Positions 7,722-15,887 of a stretch of DNA of 52,491 bases are shown piece by piece (positions within the stretch are counted from its first letter, which is position 1; each line of letters opens with the position of its first letter). Origin of the DNA: Candidatus Bathyarchaeota archaeon. Lineage in GTDB: Archaea; Thermoproteota; Bathyarchaeia; TCS64. The notes beneath the pieces were generated by a model. That model was not told where the DNA came from and made no database searches. It saw only the letters and a program-made list of their open reading frames with translations. The translations under genes and the position numbers were made by a program. Location of the stretch: NCBI GenBank assembly GCA_018396865.1, contig JAGTRB010000015.1, forward strand, positions 1 to 52,491, given 5' to 3'.

Positions 7722-8879
7722 CTATACCTTGGATAGGAGCACCTCTTCAAGGACTCCTACTCCCTCCCCCAGTTTGAGGCTGTAGCCTGACTCCTTCAGG
7801 GACATCTCGAGGGCCGCCATGGTCGCCACGAGGTCGTTTGTGGTCGCGCTCCCCATATGGCCGATCCTCAATATTTTACCGGCAAGCTTTCCCAATCCCC
7901 CTGCTATGACCACGTTATGCTTCTGCCTCATCAACCTCCTAACATCCGCGTCGTTGACCCCCTGGGGGACCTCTGGAACCGAGAGGGTGTGGGCCTCATA
8001 CCCCTTCGCGGAGAAGATCTTCAGCCCTATCGCCTCCAACCCAGCCCTGAAGGCCTCGGAGTAAATCCTATGCCTCCTCCACCTCGCCTCGAGACCCTCC
8101 TCGAGGACTATCTTCATCGCCTCAAGCATCCCGAGGACCATGCCGGTGGCCGGGGTGGCGAAGTATCCGCTCGGCCTATCCATGACCGGCCTCCACCTCC
8201 TGAGGTCTGCATAGTAGTCTGAGACCCCCGTCTTCCTCGACTCCACAAGCCTCCAAGCCCTATCATTGAGGCATACAAGCGTCAATCCAGGTGGGGCGCC
8301 AAGGGCCTTCTGGCTTCCGGTGACGCAGAGATCTATGTTCCACTCATCCATCTTAACCGGCATGCCGCCGAGACCGCTTATTGAGTCGACCACGTAGAGG
8401 GTGTCAAGCCCCCTAACAGCATCTCCAATCTTGTCCAAGGGACTCGCCACACCCGTAGAGGTCTCAACGTGGACAACTGTAAAGGCCTTATACTCTCCCT
8501 CCTCAAGCCTCTCCCTGAGCCTCTTCGGATCCACGGGCTGACCCCAATCGAATCTGAGGTGGTCCACGACACCCCCATGGGCCTCGGCTATCTCAGCCCA
8601 CCTCTCGCTGAAGAATCCGTTCTCAGCACACAAGATCCTGTCACCTCTCTCAACGATGTTCGCCATCGCGACCTCCATCCCAAGGGTTCCGCTCCCAGCT
8701 ATCAAGAATGGGTACCCCCCCGTGCAGAAGATCTTCTTCTGGAGCTGTAAGGCCTCCGTGAAAGCCTGGATGAACTCGTTCGACCAGTGGCTGAGCACGG
8801 GCCTTGAGAGGGCTCTCAGCACTCGGGGCGAGACCATCGTGGGCCCTGGGATCATAAGCAACTCGCGCTCAAAGTCCAT
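7722..8879 (-). CDS. class V aminotransferase, alanine-glyoxylate/serine-pyruvate type
   Basis: PLP-dependent transaminase of the serine-pyruvate/alanine-glyoxylate aminotransferase family. It begins ERELLMIPGPTMVSPRVL, typical of the family. The substrate loop has SGTLGMEVA, the PLP aspartate is in VVDSISGLGGMP, and the Schiff-base lysine is in TGSQKALGAPPG (K195 counted from an ATG at 8891). The ATG at 8879 gives the usual N-terminus and is preferred. Likely activities are glyoxylate-alanine or hydroxypyruvate-serine transamination. It is divergent from the LarA-UxaA operon, so the two could share a hydroxy-acid or oxo-acid pathway, but that is only positional evidence. Confidence 0.88.
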   Translation of the reverse strand: MDFERELLMIPGPTMVSPRVLRALSRPVLSHWSNEFIQAFTEALQLQKKIFCTGGYPFLIAGSGTLGMEVAMANIVERGDRILCAENGFFSERWAEIAEAHGGVVDHLRFDWGQPVDPKRLRERLEEGEYKAFTVVHVETSTGVASPLDKIGDAVRGLDTLYVVDSISGLGGMPVKMDEWNIDLCVTGSQKALGAPPGLTLVCLNDRAWRLVESRKTGVSDYYADLRRWRPVMDRPSGYFATPATGMVLGMLEAMKIVLEEGLEARWRRHRIYSEAFRAGLEAIGLKIFSAKGYEAHTLSVPEVPQGVNDADVRRLMRQKHNVVIAGGLGKLAGKILRIGHMGSATTNDLVATMAALEMSLKESGYSLKLGEGVGVLEEVLLSKV

Positions 8880-9059
8880 TTGACACCACATTATAGATTC
8901 AACCCAATATGATTAAAGATTTTCTCTGTTGATGACCGAGATATCTGAGAAACCCAATCTCACCGTCCTAAAAAAATGATCATGACATAGATCTAGCTGA
9001 GGAGACAAAAAATTAAAGTAGTCCATAACCCAAAACTGGGATCACCTGAGGTATTTAAT

Positions 9060-10322
9060 TTGAGGATGATGGAGGTCTCAGTTCCTAGCCTAGCGTGGTT
9101 CGGGAACATCCCTCTAAAGCTGGAGTTTCCAGAAGACTGGGAGGTGAAGAGGTGCAAGGTGGAGTGCGAGGGGCATCAGGCGATGGGCGACCGTGAGATC
9201 AGGGCTGCTATTGAGAACCCCATAGCCTCCAAGCCCCTCAGCAGACTGGTTAAGGGATGCCCAGAGGTAGCTATAATCATCGACGATATGACCCGCCCGA
9301 CGAGGAGCTATCAGTACGTAAAGCCGATCCTAGAGATACTCCACGGGGCGGGAGTTCCCAGGGATAACATAAGGTTCATAATGGCAGGGGGCAGCCACGG
9401 AACCTTCGGCAGGCTGGATTTCGCTAAGAAGCTCGGTGACGATATAGTAGCCGAGTACCAATGCTACAACCACAACCCATACGAGTACTTGGAGTATCTC
9501 GGGGATACCACCAGGGGCACACCCGTACATGTTAACGCAGAGGTGATGAGCTGCGAACTCAAGATAGGGATAGGGACAGTGCTCTTCCACAGGCTCATGG
9601 GATTCACCGGAGGGGGCAAGATAATCCTCCCCGGAGTCTCGGGGATCGACACAATAGAGCACAACCACGGTAAGGTGGGAGGATTCGGCCCTGGCCTGAC
9701 ACCCCATCCATCGACGGGCTACCTGAAGAACGAGGGGAATATAATTCGCCTAGACGCGGAGGAGGCTGCGAGGATGGCTGGCCTCGACTTCAAGGTCGAT
9801 ACCGTCCTCAACCTAGACCTAGAGCCCATGAGTGTCTACTCTGGAGACCTCGTCGAGGCCCATAGGATGGCCTCCCGTGATGCCTTGAGGTGGCATAGAA
9901 CAGAGGCCCCAAAGGAGATGGACATAGTGGTCGCCAACACCTATATGAGGGCAAATGAGGCCCAGCTCGGCCTCTGGCCGGCATACCAATCGGTTAAGGA
10001 GGAGGGCTCCATAGTGCTAATAGCCAACGCCCCTGATGGGGAGAGCCCCCACTGGATCTTCGGCCAGCATGGGAAGAGGAGGGGAGCCCGCCTCTGGAAT
10101 CCCGAGAGGAGGCCCCTCCTCAAGGGTAAAAGATTGATAATATACTCCCCATACAAGGAGAGGAGCTACGACATAAAGCTCGGACTTCCGGAGCAGACAG
10201 TCTGGATAAGGGAGTGGAGAGAGGTACTGGAGATCCTGAGAGCATACCATGGTGACAGGGCTAAAGTCGCAGTCCTCCCCGACGCCACCATGGGAATACC
10301 CGAGACTGCTATGGAGGTTTAG
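9060..10322 (+). CDS. LarA-like nickel-pincer racemase/epimerase family protein
   Basis: Member of the LarA superfamily (DUF2088), known for racemising or epimerising 2-hydroxy acids with a nickel-pincer nucleotide. Visible landmarks are DDMTRPTRS near residue 78-86, a histidine-bearing loop AGGSHGTFGR, the HNP segment, and GFTGGGKIILPGVSG, where the lysine corresponds to the residue that holds the cofactor in LarA. The chosen TTG has a ribosome site TGAGGT seven bases upstream; ATG codons follow at 9066 and 9069. It heads a tight operon with SAF and UxaA-like subunits. No cofactor genes (larB, larC, larE) are in the window. The substrate is unknown; sugar acids are plausible. Confidence 0.82.
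   Translation: MRMMEVSVPSLAWFGNIPLKLEFPEDWEVKRCKVECEGHQAMGDREIRAAIENPIASKPLSRLVKGCPEVAIIIDDMTRPTRSYQYVKPILEILHGAGVPRDNIRFIMAGGSHGTFGRLDFAKKLGDDIVAEYQCYNHNPYEYLEYLGDTTRGTPVHVNAEVMSCELKIGIGTVLFHRLMGFTGGGKIILPGVSGIDTIEHNHGKVGGFGPGLTPHPSTGYLKNEGNIIRLDAEEAARMAGLDFKVDTVLNLDLEPMSVYSGDLVEAHRMASRDALRWHRTEAPKEMDIVVANTYMRANEAQLGLWPAYQSVKEEGSIVLIANAPDGESPHWIFGQHGKRRGARLWNPERRPLLKGKRLIIYSPYKERSYDIKLGLPEQTVWIREWREVLEILRAYHGDRAKVAVLPDATMGIPETAMEV
10313..10318 (+). promoter_or_regulatory. ribosome binding site fixing a TTG start
   Basis: GGAGGT lies seven bases upstream of the TTG at 10326 and inside the last codons of the LarA-like gene. It identifies TTG as the start of the SAF-domain subunit and indicates translational coupling. 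Confidence 0.6.
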
Positions 10323-10325
10323 AGG

Positions 10326-10631
10326 TTGAAGAAGGCGATAATGATAGATGAGAGAGACAACGTGGCCACGGCGACCTCTGAGATCGGAGCTGGAGAGGAG
10401 GTGGAGATCATCTCCCCATCCGGCGCCGTAGTCATGAGGCTCAGAGTTTCAGAGCCCCTACCCTTCGGGCATAAGGTTGCCCTGAAGAACATAAGCCCGG
10501 GGGAGGAGGTTATAAAGTATGGGGAGAGGATCGGGGTCGCCTCAAAGCCCATCCTCGCTGGAGCCTGGATCCACACTCACAACCTAGAGAGCCTAATCCA
10601 ACCAAATCCCATCGAGGGAAGGCCTCCATGA
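10326..10631 (+). CDS. SAF-domain small subunit of UxaA-type hydro-lyase
   Basis: A 101-residue SAF domain equivalent to the N-terminal part of altronate dehydratase UxaA or the alpha subunit of (2R)-sulfolactate sulfo-lyase. Characteristic pieces are the PFGHKVALKNISPGEEVIKYG core and GAWIHTHNLES at the C-terminus. In two-subunit members this protein pairs with the large subunit encoded next. It starts with TTG after the stop of the LarA-like gene and overlaps the next gene by four bases (ATGA), so all three are probably made together. Confidence 0.85.
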   Translation: MKKAIMIDERDNVATATSEIGAGEEVEIISPSGAVVMRLRVSEPLPFGHKVALKNISPGEEVIKYGERIGVASKPILAGAWIHTHNLESLIQPNPIEGRPP

Positions 10632-11803
10632 CCGAGTTCTACGGGTTCGAAAGGCCAGATGGCTCCGTCGGGGTTCGCAACCACCTCCTAGTCCTAGCCC
10701 CCATTGATTGCAGCTTCGAGCCGGCCAGGAGAATAGCCTCCCAAGTTGAGGGGGCTGTCGCAGTCACTCAGTACCATGGATGCGGATTTAACGGGATGGT
10801 CTTCAACAACCTCCTAGGCGTAGCTCTAAACCCGAATGTGGCTGGCATCCTGATACTGGGCCTGGGATGCGAGTCCCTAACCCCTGAACTCTTGGCCGAA
10901 AGGATAGAGCCCTCCGGAAAACCCCTCGAGACCCTATCCATCCAAGGGGAGGGGGGAACAATAAGCGCCGTTGAGAGGGGGGTTCGAATCCTCCAGAGGA
11001 TGATCCAAGAGACCTCCGAGATCAAAAGGGAGCCTTTTCCAATATCCCATCTCGTCCTAGCCGCTGAGTGCGGGGGCTCCGACGCCACCTCTGGGATCGC
11101 GGCGAACCCATCCCTAGGATTCGCGGCAGATATGCTGGTAGACGAGGGGGGAACCGTGATAATCAGCGAGACCCAGGAGATGACTGGAACCCAAGATATA
11201 CTAGCAAGGAGGGCCGTCGACGATGAGACAGCTGAGAGGATAAGGGAGATGATTGGCCGTCAGGAGAGGAGGATGAGGATGATGGGGATAGAGAGCCGGT
11301 TTATGTCGAAGGGGAACATCGAGGGTGGCCTCACCACCATAGAGGAGAAGAGCCTCGGGGCTGTGAGGAAGGGTGGAACCAGACCCATCCAGGGGGTGCT
11401 GGAGAACAGCGATGAGAGGCTTGAGAGGCCCACGAGAGGAGGCCTTTGGCTCCAGGATGGCACGGGATGGGATGTCGCCTCCGTCACCCACATGGTCGCA
11501 GCCGGGGCTCAGATAGTCGCCTTCACAACGGGCAGGGGTTCCACCGTGGGCCACGCCATAGCCCCTGTTATAAAGATAACCGGAAACCCCGAGACCTACG
11601 CTAGGATGAAGGATAACATAGACATAGATGCGAGCCCGATTCTAGATGGAAAAGAATCGATAAATTTCGTAGGGGAGAGGATCTTCAGGTTCATCGTCAA
11701 GGTGGCCTCTGGGAGGATGACCAAGGCCGAGGCCCTGGGATATAGGGACTTCGCAGTCTTCTCCAGGGACAGGCTTGCAGAGAGGCTCCTGGGATACTGC
11801 TGA
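10628..11803 (+). CDS. UxaA-family large subunit (sugar-acid or sulfolactate lyase)
   Basis: A 391-residue homologue of the UxaA/SuyB/galactarate-dehydratase C-terminal domain, which removes water (or sulfite) from sugar acids and related 2-hydroxy acids. Recognisable segments are FERPDGSVGVRNHLLVLA at the N-terminus, QYHGCGF, LGLGCES, LAAECGGSDATSGIAANP and a C-terminal FTTGRGSTVGHAIAPVIKI. The conserved cysteines in HGCG, GCES and ECGGSD are probably metal or iron-sulfur ligands. With the preceding SAF subunit it should form the active enzyme. Together with LarA, the order suggests epimerisation followed by dehydration. Galactarate or altronate dehydratase and sulfolactate lyase cannot be separated by eye. 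Confidence 0.85.
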   Translation: MTEFYGFERPDGSVGVRNHLLVLAPIDCSFEPARRIASQVEGAVAVTQYHGCGFNGMVFNNLLGVALNPNVAGILILGLGCESLTPELLAERIEPSGKPLETLSIQGEGGTISAVERGVRILQRMIQETSEIKREPFPISHLVLAAECGGSDATSGIAANPSLGFAADMLVDEGGTVIISETQEMTGTQDILARRAVDDETAERIREMIGRQERRMRMMGIESRFMSKGNIEGGLTTIEEKSLGAVRKGGTRPIQGVLENSDERLERPTRGGLWLQDGTGWDVASVTHMVAAGAQIVAFTTGRGSTVGHAIAPVIKITGNPETYARMKDNIDIDASPILDGKESINFVGERIFRFIVKVASGRMTKAEALGYRDFAVFSRDRLAERLLGYC

Positions 11804-11836
11804 GCAACCAAATCAGGGGGGAGAAAGCCCGGTGAG

Positions 11837-12664
11837 GTGGAGATGGGAGGAGAAGGCCATTACTGGGTGGAGATAATAGCGACAGGAGACGAGATAATGT
11901 TGGGGAGGATAGTGGACACCAACTCCTCCTGGATGGCCAAGAGGATAGCGGAGCTTGGAGCAAGGCTTAGGAGGATCACATGCGTCGGCGACAACCTTGA
12001 GGAGATCTCTGGGGCTGTAAGGGAATCCCTGGCGAGGGAGAACAACCTTCTAATCCTCACGGGGGGGCTAGGCCCCTCAGAGGACGACCTAACGGTTGAG
12101 GGACTCGCCAAGGCCTTAGGGAGAAGCGTTAAGATAAGCGAGGAGGCTAGGATGATGCTCCTAAAGAAGTGTGAGGAGCTTGGGCTGGAGCTCACCCCAA
12201 GGAGGGAGAGGATGGCCCGCATCGTGGAGGGCGGAAGGCCGCTACCCAACAGGATTGGAATGGCCCCCGTCATCAAAGTCGAGGATGGGGCGACGACTAT
12301 AATAGCCCTCCCAGGAGTCCCTGAGGAGATGAAGGCCTCCTTCGAGGATCATGTAGCCCCCATAATAAGAGCCAAAACTCACAAAAGCCTGGTGGCGAGG
12401 AGCATCCAACTAAGAATGGTCTGGAAGGAGTTCTTCCCCCTACTCGACCTTCTTAGAGAGCACTACCCCAAGGCATACTTTAAGCCCGCGGCGACACCCC
12501 CATTGAGGATGGATGAGAGGGAGATGGAGAGGGAGATAAAGATGGACATAGCGGTCGAGGCCCCATCCAAGGAGGCAGGAGAGGCCTTGATGGAAGAACT
12601 CCTAAGAGAGCTTGATGAAAGGTTAAGGGGCTTGGGGGGAAGGATCCTAAGAGCGGCCTCCTAA
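11837..12664 (+). CDS. CinA-like MoCF-domain protein
   Basis: The first 170 residues form a molybdopterin-binding-like MoCF domain: VEIIATGDEIMLGRIVDTNS, then LLILTGGLGPSEDDLTVEGL and IALPGVPEEMKASFE. This is the N-terminal domain of CinA, linked in other organisms to NMN deamidation or ADP-ribose pyrophosphatase activity. The CinA C-terminal deamidase domain is absent; instead about 100 further residues contain RMVWKEFFPLLDLLREHYPK. The start may be GTG 11837, ATG 11843 or GTG 11867; the middle one has GAGGT four bases upstream. The role is unknown. Its 3' end overlaps the convergent PP-loop gene by four bases. Confidence 0.8.
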   Translation: MEMGGEGHYWVEIIATGDEIMLGRIVDTNSSWMAKRIAELGARLRRITCVGDNLEEISGAVRESLARENNLLILTGGLGPSEDDLTVEGLAKALGRSVKISEEARMMLLKKCEELGLELTPRRERMARIVEGGRPLPNRIGMAPVIKVEDGATTIIALPGVPEEMKASFEDHVAPIIRAKTHKSLVARSIQLRMVWKEFFPLLDLLREHYPKAYFKPAATPPLRMDEREMEREIKMDIAVEAPSKEAGEALMEELLRELDERLRGLGGRILRAAS

Positions 12665-13635
12665 ATTCTGAACGAGGAAAGCTCCTCATCCCCAATTGCC
12701 TTCACGGTCATCCTCCTCTCAACGCCGTCCAGGACCAGAACCTCAACCTGGACATCCTTAGGAGCATCAGAATACCTCGCGGTTATGCCCGCAGCCATGG
12801 ATAAGGTGTCCTCACCAGCCTCTCCGATGACCAGGGTTATAGGCCCCATATACCCCAAGACCCTCATCCTGGTCATGCTCCTCCTCTCAGCAATAGCCTC
12901 AAGAACCTTGTTCTCCTCTTCATTCCTCCCAACCACAACCCTAGCTGTCCAAACCCTAAAGTGCCTACCAAACCTAAGAAGCAGAGCGTCCTCCAATGTC
13001 GGCCTCCCCTCGTGGGACAAGTAGTCCCTCAGCCTTCTCGAAAAGTGGGGATCGGTGAGGAGGCACCCACCGGAAGGAGAGGGATAATCCCTTAGGCCCA
13101 GCTCCTCCGCGAGCTGGATCTGGGGGGTCCTCCTCCTCCCCTGGATCGCGTATAGATCCTCCCTCCTCACCAGGCCCCTCCTCTCAAGCTCCGTCTCCCA
13201 TAGAAGCCTTCCTGAGAGGGGCCTGAGGACCTTCCCCTCTAAGCCTGCCTCCCTCTCTATAAGGCTCATCGCCGAGGCTCGCTGGGAGAAAGGCCGCTCA
13301 CCGAGAACCTCACCGGTCACGAAGTACTCGGCGCCGATCCTCTCAGCGAGCTCCTTAGCCTTCTTGAACATGAGGATCCTGCAATCTATGCAGATGTTCA
13401 TCTGGCTCCCATAGCCGTGAGGGGGATCCATCAAGAGGTCTAGAAACTCCTCCCCTAGGAATACGTGGTGAACCCTCACCCCCAACCTCCTCCCCATCTC
13501 CTCCACACCACACTTATCACAGGTGCAGAATGGCATCGTGAAATGGACCGCCTCAACGTCGAGACCGAGCCTCTGGACTATCCTCACCGCTAGGGCACTG
13601 TCAAGCCCCCCGGAGAAGAGGGCTAAAACCTTCAC
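12661..13635 (-). CDS. PP-loop ATPase, tRNA-thiolation-like
   Basis: An ATP-pyrophosphatase with the PP-loop SGGLDSAL right after the chosen GTG start (reading VKVLALFSGG). It is followed by cysteine pairs CTCDKC and ICIDC that may carry sulfur or bind metal. The middle part (RRTPQIQLAEELGLRDYPSP, then GGCLLTDP) matches MnmA/ThiI-related thiouridylase proteins of archaea and thermophilic bacteria. Likely role: ATP-dependent sulfur transfer to a tRNA base. An upstream ATG at 13704 would add 23 residues of doubtful sequence. The C-terminal 100 residues are a separate, less familiar domain. A LarE-like sulfur-insertion role for the nearby LarA protein cannot be excluded but is less likely. Confidence 0.7.
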   Translation of the reverse strand: MKVLALFSGGLDSALAVRIVQRLGLDVEAVHFTMPFCTCDKCGVEEMGRRLGVRVHHVFLGEEFLDLLMDPPHGYGSQMNICIDCRILMFKKAKELAERIGAEYFVTGEVLGERPFSQRASAMSLIEREAGLEGKVLRPLSGRLLWETELERRGLVRREDLYAIQGRRRTPQIQLAEELGLRDYPSPSGGCLLTDPHFSRRLRDYLSHEGRPTLEDALLLRFGRHFRVWTARVVVGRNEEENKVLEAIAERRSMTRMRVLGYMGPITLVIGEAGEDTLSMAAGITARYSDAPKDVQVEVLVLDGVERRMTVKAIGDEELSSFRI

Positions 13636-13818
13636 ACGCTTAGGCTCCGAAGCACTGAGAGAGCAGGATATTGAGGACACCCTGAGGACCCAAGATCTCG
13701 CCACAGCCCGGGATAAGAAGCTTTTTCTCCCACCAAGACCTTGGACTTGCGCCGGAGATCCGACAAGAGGTTTATTGCTCAGTTGAACCGGAAGGATAAA
13801 TCTTAAGGAAAACCCGAT

Positions 13819-14304
13819 CTATAGCTTGATCTCTTCGTTGAAGATTCTGGAGAGCTCCTCCCTCCCCACCCCGAGCTTTTGGGAGAGCTCTATAACCCAT
13901 CTGGTGTATGATCGGAAGGCGTTTCTGATGATCTCCCTCTTCTCCTCATTCGAGAGATGCTCCTCCTCAACTAGGAGGAGGGCAAACCACCTCCCAAGAT
14001 CCGTGAGGGTATAGTACTTCACCCAGACGGCTCTTCCGGAGCTCTCGGACTTCTCAATATGCTCATCCACGATTTTTAGCCCTGTTAAGGCCTTGAGATG
14101 ATCAATAATAGTCTTATTCGAATAATTAAGGGTTGAAATAAGCTCTTTCTGGTATATCTTCTCGAAGATCCCCTTTCCTATCGCGAACCTGAGGATCTCT
14201 ACTGGGACCTCAGAGCCGAAAACGGCCTCGAGAACCCTCCTCTTCCTATCCTTGGGCAGAAAGATGACATAGGGATATAGCCGCTCATTCATGGAGGCCG
14301 CCAT
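13819..14304 (-). CDS. winged-helix transcription regulator
   Basis: A 161-residue DNA-binding protein with a helix-turn-helix in the middle: EKIYQKELISTLNYSNKTII, then DHLKALTGLKIVDEH, and a wing (RAVWVKYYTLTDLG). An N-terminal extension and a long helical C-terminus flank it. The arrangement resembles archaeal ArsR/MarR-like regulators. A second ATG at 14292 is an alternative start. The promoter region holds a perfect TGTCAT/ATGACA palindrome just downstream of a TATA-like box, which suggests that it represses its own gene. Confidence 0.75.
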   Translation of the reverse strand: MAASMNERLYPYVIFLPKDRKRRVLEAVFGSEVPVEILRFAIGKGIFEKIYQKELISTLNYSNKTIIDHLKALTGLKIVDEHIEKSESSGRAVWVKYYTLTDLGRWFALLLVEEEHLSNEEKREIIRNAFRSYTRWVIELSQKLGVGREELSRIFNEEIKL

Positions 14305-14638
14305 TAAGCTTCACTATACAACCATTTGTCATCCATGACAGTTAAATTTTGATCCCCAAAACCACCATTCAGCTCAAAACCCCTATGAGGCTCGCCAACC
14401 ATATGAAATGAAGCCACAGCCCTACCTTTACTCAAAACTCATGCGGCAAACACTCCCAATAGGAAAGCCACCTCAGCCGTGTTCGAATAGAAGGTTATCC
14501 ATCCGCACATTAAACCCCTAAGTGGATCAATCAATTTCAAAAGGAATGAAAACATACAAACAACATTAAAGCCATATACTTATTTCTATAAGGGGAAGCT
14601 ACTTAACAGTGAAGGGTATTCCCCCAGGAGAGAGTTGA
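14305..14638. other. divergent intergenic region, AT-rich
   Basis: A 334-base stretch without a gene. The left edge carries the promoter and palindrome of the winged-helix regulator. The right edge carries the GGAG ribosome site of the HAD gene and a TATA-like TTATTTCTATAAG near 14580. The middle has no open frame or structured RNA that I can support. Confidence 0.5.
14327..14340. promoter_or_regulatory. palindromic operator candidate
   Basis: TGTCAT, two bases, ATGACA: a perfect 6-base inverted repeat. On the minus strand it sits just downstream of the TATA-like AAAATTTAAC (14341-14350) and before the regulator start at 14304. A bound dimer there would block polymerase recruitment, as expected for autorepression. 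Confidence 0.45.
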
Positions 14639-15334
14639 TTGACTGTTGAAGCTGTCCTATTCGACCTTTATGGAACCCTAGCTTATGTGGAAGAGGAGGT
14701 CCCTGATGAGGTGGCCTCCGAGCTTTTGGTCAGGCGTGGTTATGAGGTCTATCCCCAGCCATTTGATGCTTCATGGAGGTTTGTCGGTTTTATTGATTAC
14801 CCGAAATATGGGTATAGATCTTGGGAAACATACTTGAGAAGGATTTTACAAAGGTTGGGGGTAAAAGTTGATAAAGAAACGCTGGGAGAACTCGCGGATC
14901 TTTATAAAAAGACCCGTTGGAAAATTTACCCAGATGTGAAAGAGGCATTAGACAGCGTCAAAAAGCAAAAGCTCAAAACGGCTGTGGTAACAAGTATAGC
15001 CAAATTTAAATACATAGAAGCCCTAAAACCAGTTAGAAGAAAAATAGACCTTATAGTCGATTCACATACATTCCATTGTGAAAAATCAAATCCAAAAATC
15101 TACCTGAAAACCCTTGAGACATTGAAGATTAAGCCTCAACAAGCCATAATGGTTGGAGATGAAATTAAACTGGATGTAGAGCTACCAAAGAAACTCGGCA
15201 TGAAAGCGATACTCCTAGATAGAAAAGGAGTATATGTCCTAGAAGGAATTTCTAAGCCTGATTTTATAGTAAGTAATCTAATGGAAGCAGTTGAAATAAT
15301 CTTTTCAGCAAATATCTCCAAAAAAATTTATTAA
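14639..15334 (+). CDS. HAD-superfamily hydrolase
   Basis: A haloacid-dehalogenase-type phosphatase of 231 residues. Motif I is LFDLYGTLA near the N-terminus, motif II is the threonine-serine in VVTSIAKF, the motif III lysine lies in KSNPKIYLKTLETL, and motif IV is VGDEIKLDVELPKKLG. An alpha-helical C1 cap (about residues 20-85) fits phosphoglycolate-phosphatase-like members. The TTG start has GGAG eight bases upstream. The gene is noticeably richer in A and T (AAA and ATA codons) than genes on either side, which may point to transfer from another lineage. The substrate is unknown. Confidence 0.85.
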   Translation: MTVEAVLFDLYGTLAYVEEEVPDEVASELLVRRGYEVYPQPFDASWRFVGFIDYPKYGYRSWETYLRRILQRLGVKVDKETLGELADLYKKTRWKIYPDVKEALDSVKKQKLKTAVVTSIAKFKYIEALKPVRRKIDLIVDSHTFHCEKSNPKIYLKTLETLKIKPQQAIMVGDEIKLDVELPKKLGMKAILLDRKGVYVLEGISKPDFIVSNLMEAVEIIFSANISKKIY

Positions 15335-15388
15335 ATATTATTTATTTTTAAAAATAAGAGAAGTATTGTTTGAGAGAGAATTCTTAAG

Positions 15389-15679
15389 CTATTTCTTCAT
15401 CTTCAAGTAGAGTTCTGTGAGTTTGGCAGAGTCATTTATTAGGAGGAATTCCTACATCATTTCAGGCGTGTAGAAGATTGAAATGTTTGCAAGTTTATTT
15501 GGATCGTAATTCTCAAAAACTGTGAAGCCCCTGTGCCCTCCTGAGATATGGAATGTCCCGAAAATTGTCTTAGCAAACCTCTCAGCTCCCTTCTCCCTCT
15601 CAGCCGTCATCTTTCTGAACTTCTTGATCACCTTCATGATTTCTTCGGCTTCGTAATCCCAAAACCCTATAAATTTCAC
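15389..15679 (-). pseudogene. DUF3303-like small protein interrupted by in-frame TAG
   Basis: The open frame from a GTG at 15679 encodes 75 residues (KFIGFWDYEAEEIMKVIKKF, then HRGFTVFENYDPNKLANISI) and stops at TAG (15452-15454). The same frame continues with EFLLINDSAKLTELYLKMKK before the next stop at 15389-15391. That tail looks like the natural C-terminus of these roughly 95-residue proteins. The TAG is therefore either a recent nonsense mutation, a suppressed codon or a sequencing error. TAG is used as an ordinary stop elsewhere in the window, for example at 7640 and 10320. The function of the family is not established. Confidence 0.55.
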
Positions 15680-15887
15680 TCCCTTTTCACGTGCCTTTAC
15701 CTTTTCGAGTTCCAGTTAGGAGCTGAACTCTACCAACTTGCAAAGTAAGCTGATTTCAAGCTTGGACCTCTATGCTAGCTTTACAAAGCAGACAAAGCTC
15801 AAACTATTTTGGGTATCTTTCCCCTTAAAAGGTTTTGAAATTTATCTATCTATATTTGCTCGCTGGAGTTCAAGTATATTGTTAGAG

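Noticed and set aside
8928-9000. C/D-box-like guide RNA candidate (TGATGA and CTGA motifs)
   Set aside because: Distance between the internal boxes is too large, the second C box has a mismatch, and no good terminal stem is seen.
10978-10996. A T-arm-like sequence with TTCGAAT loop
   Set aside because: It lies inside the UxaA-like coding sequence, and no acceptor, D or anticodon arms can be drawn around it.
15389-15679. Pyrrolysine recoding across the genome
   Set aside because: TAG is the ordinary terminator of several intact genes in the window, such as purM and the LarA-like gene.
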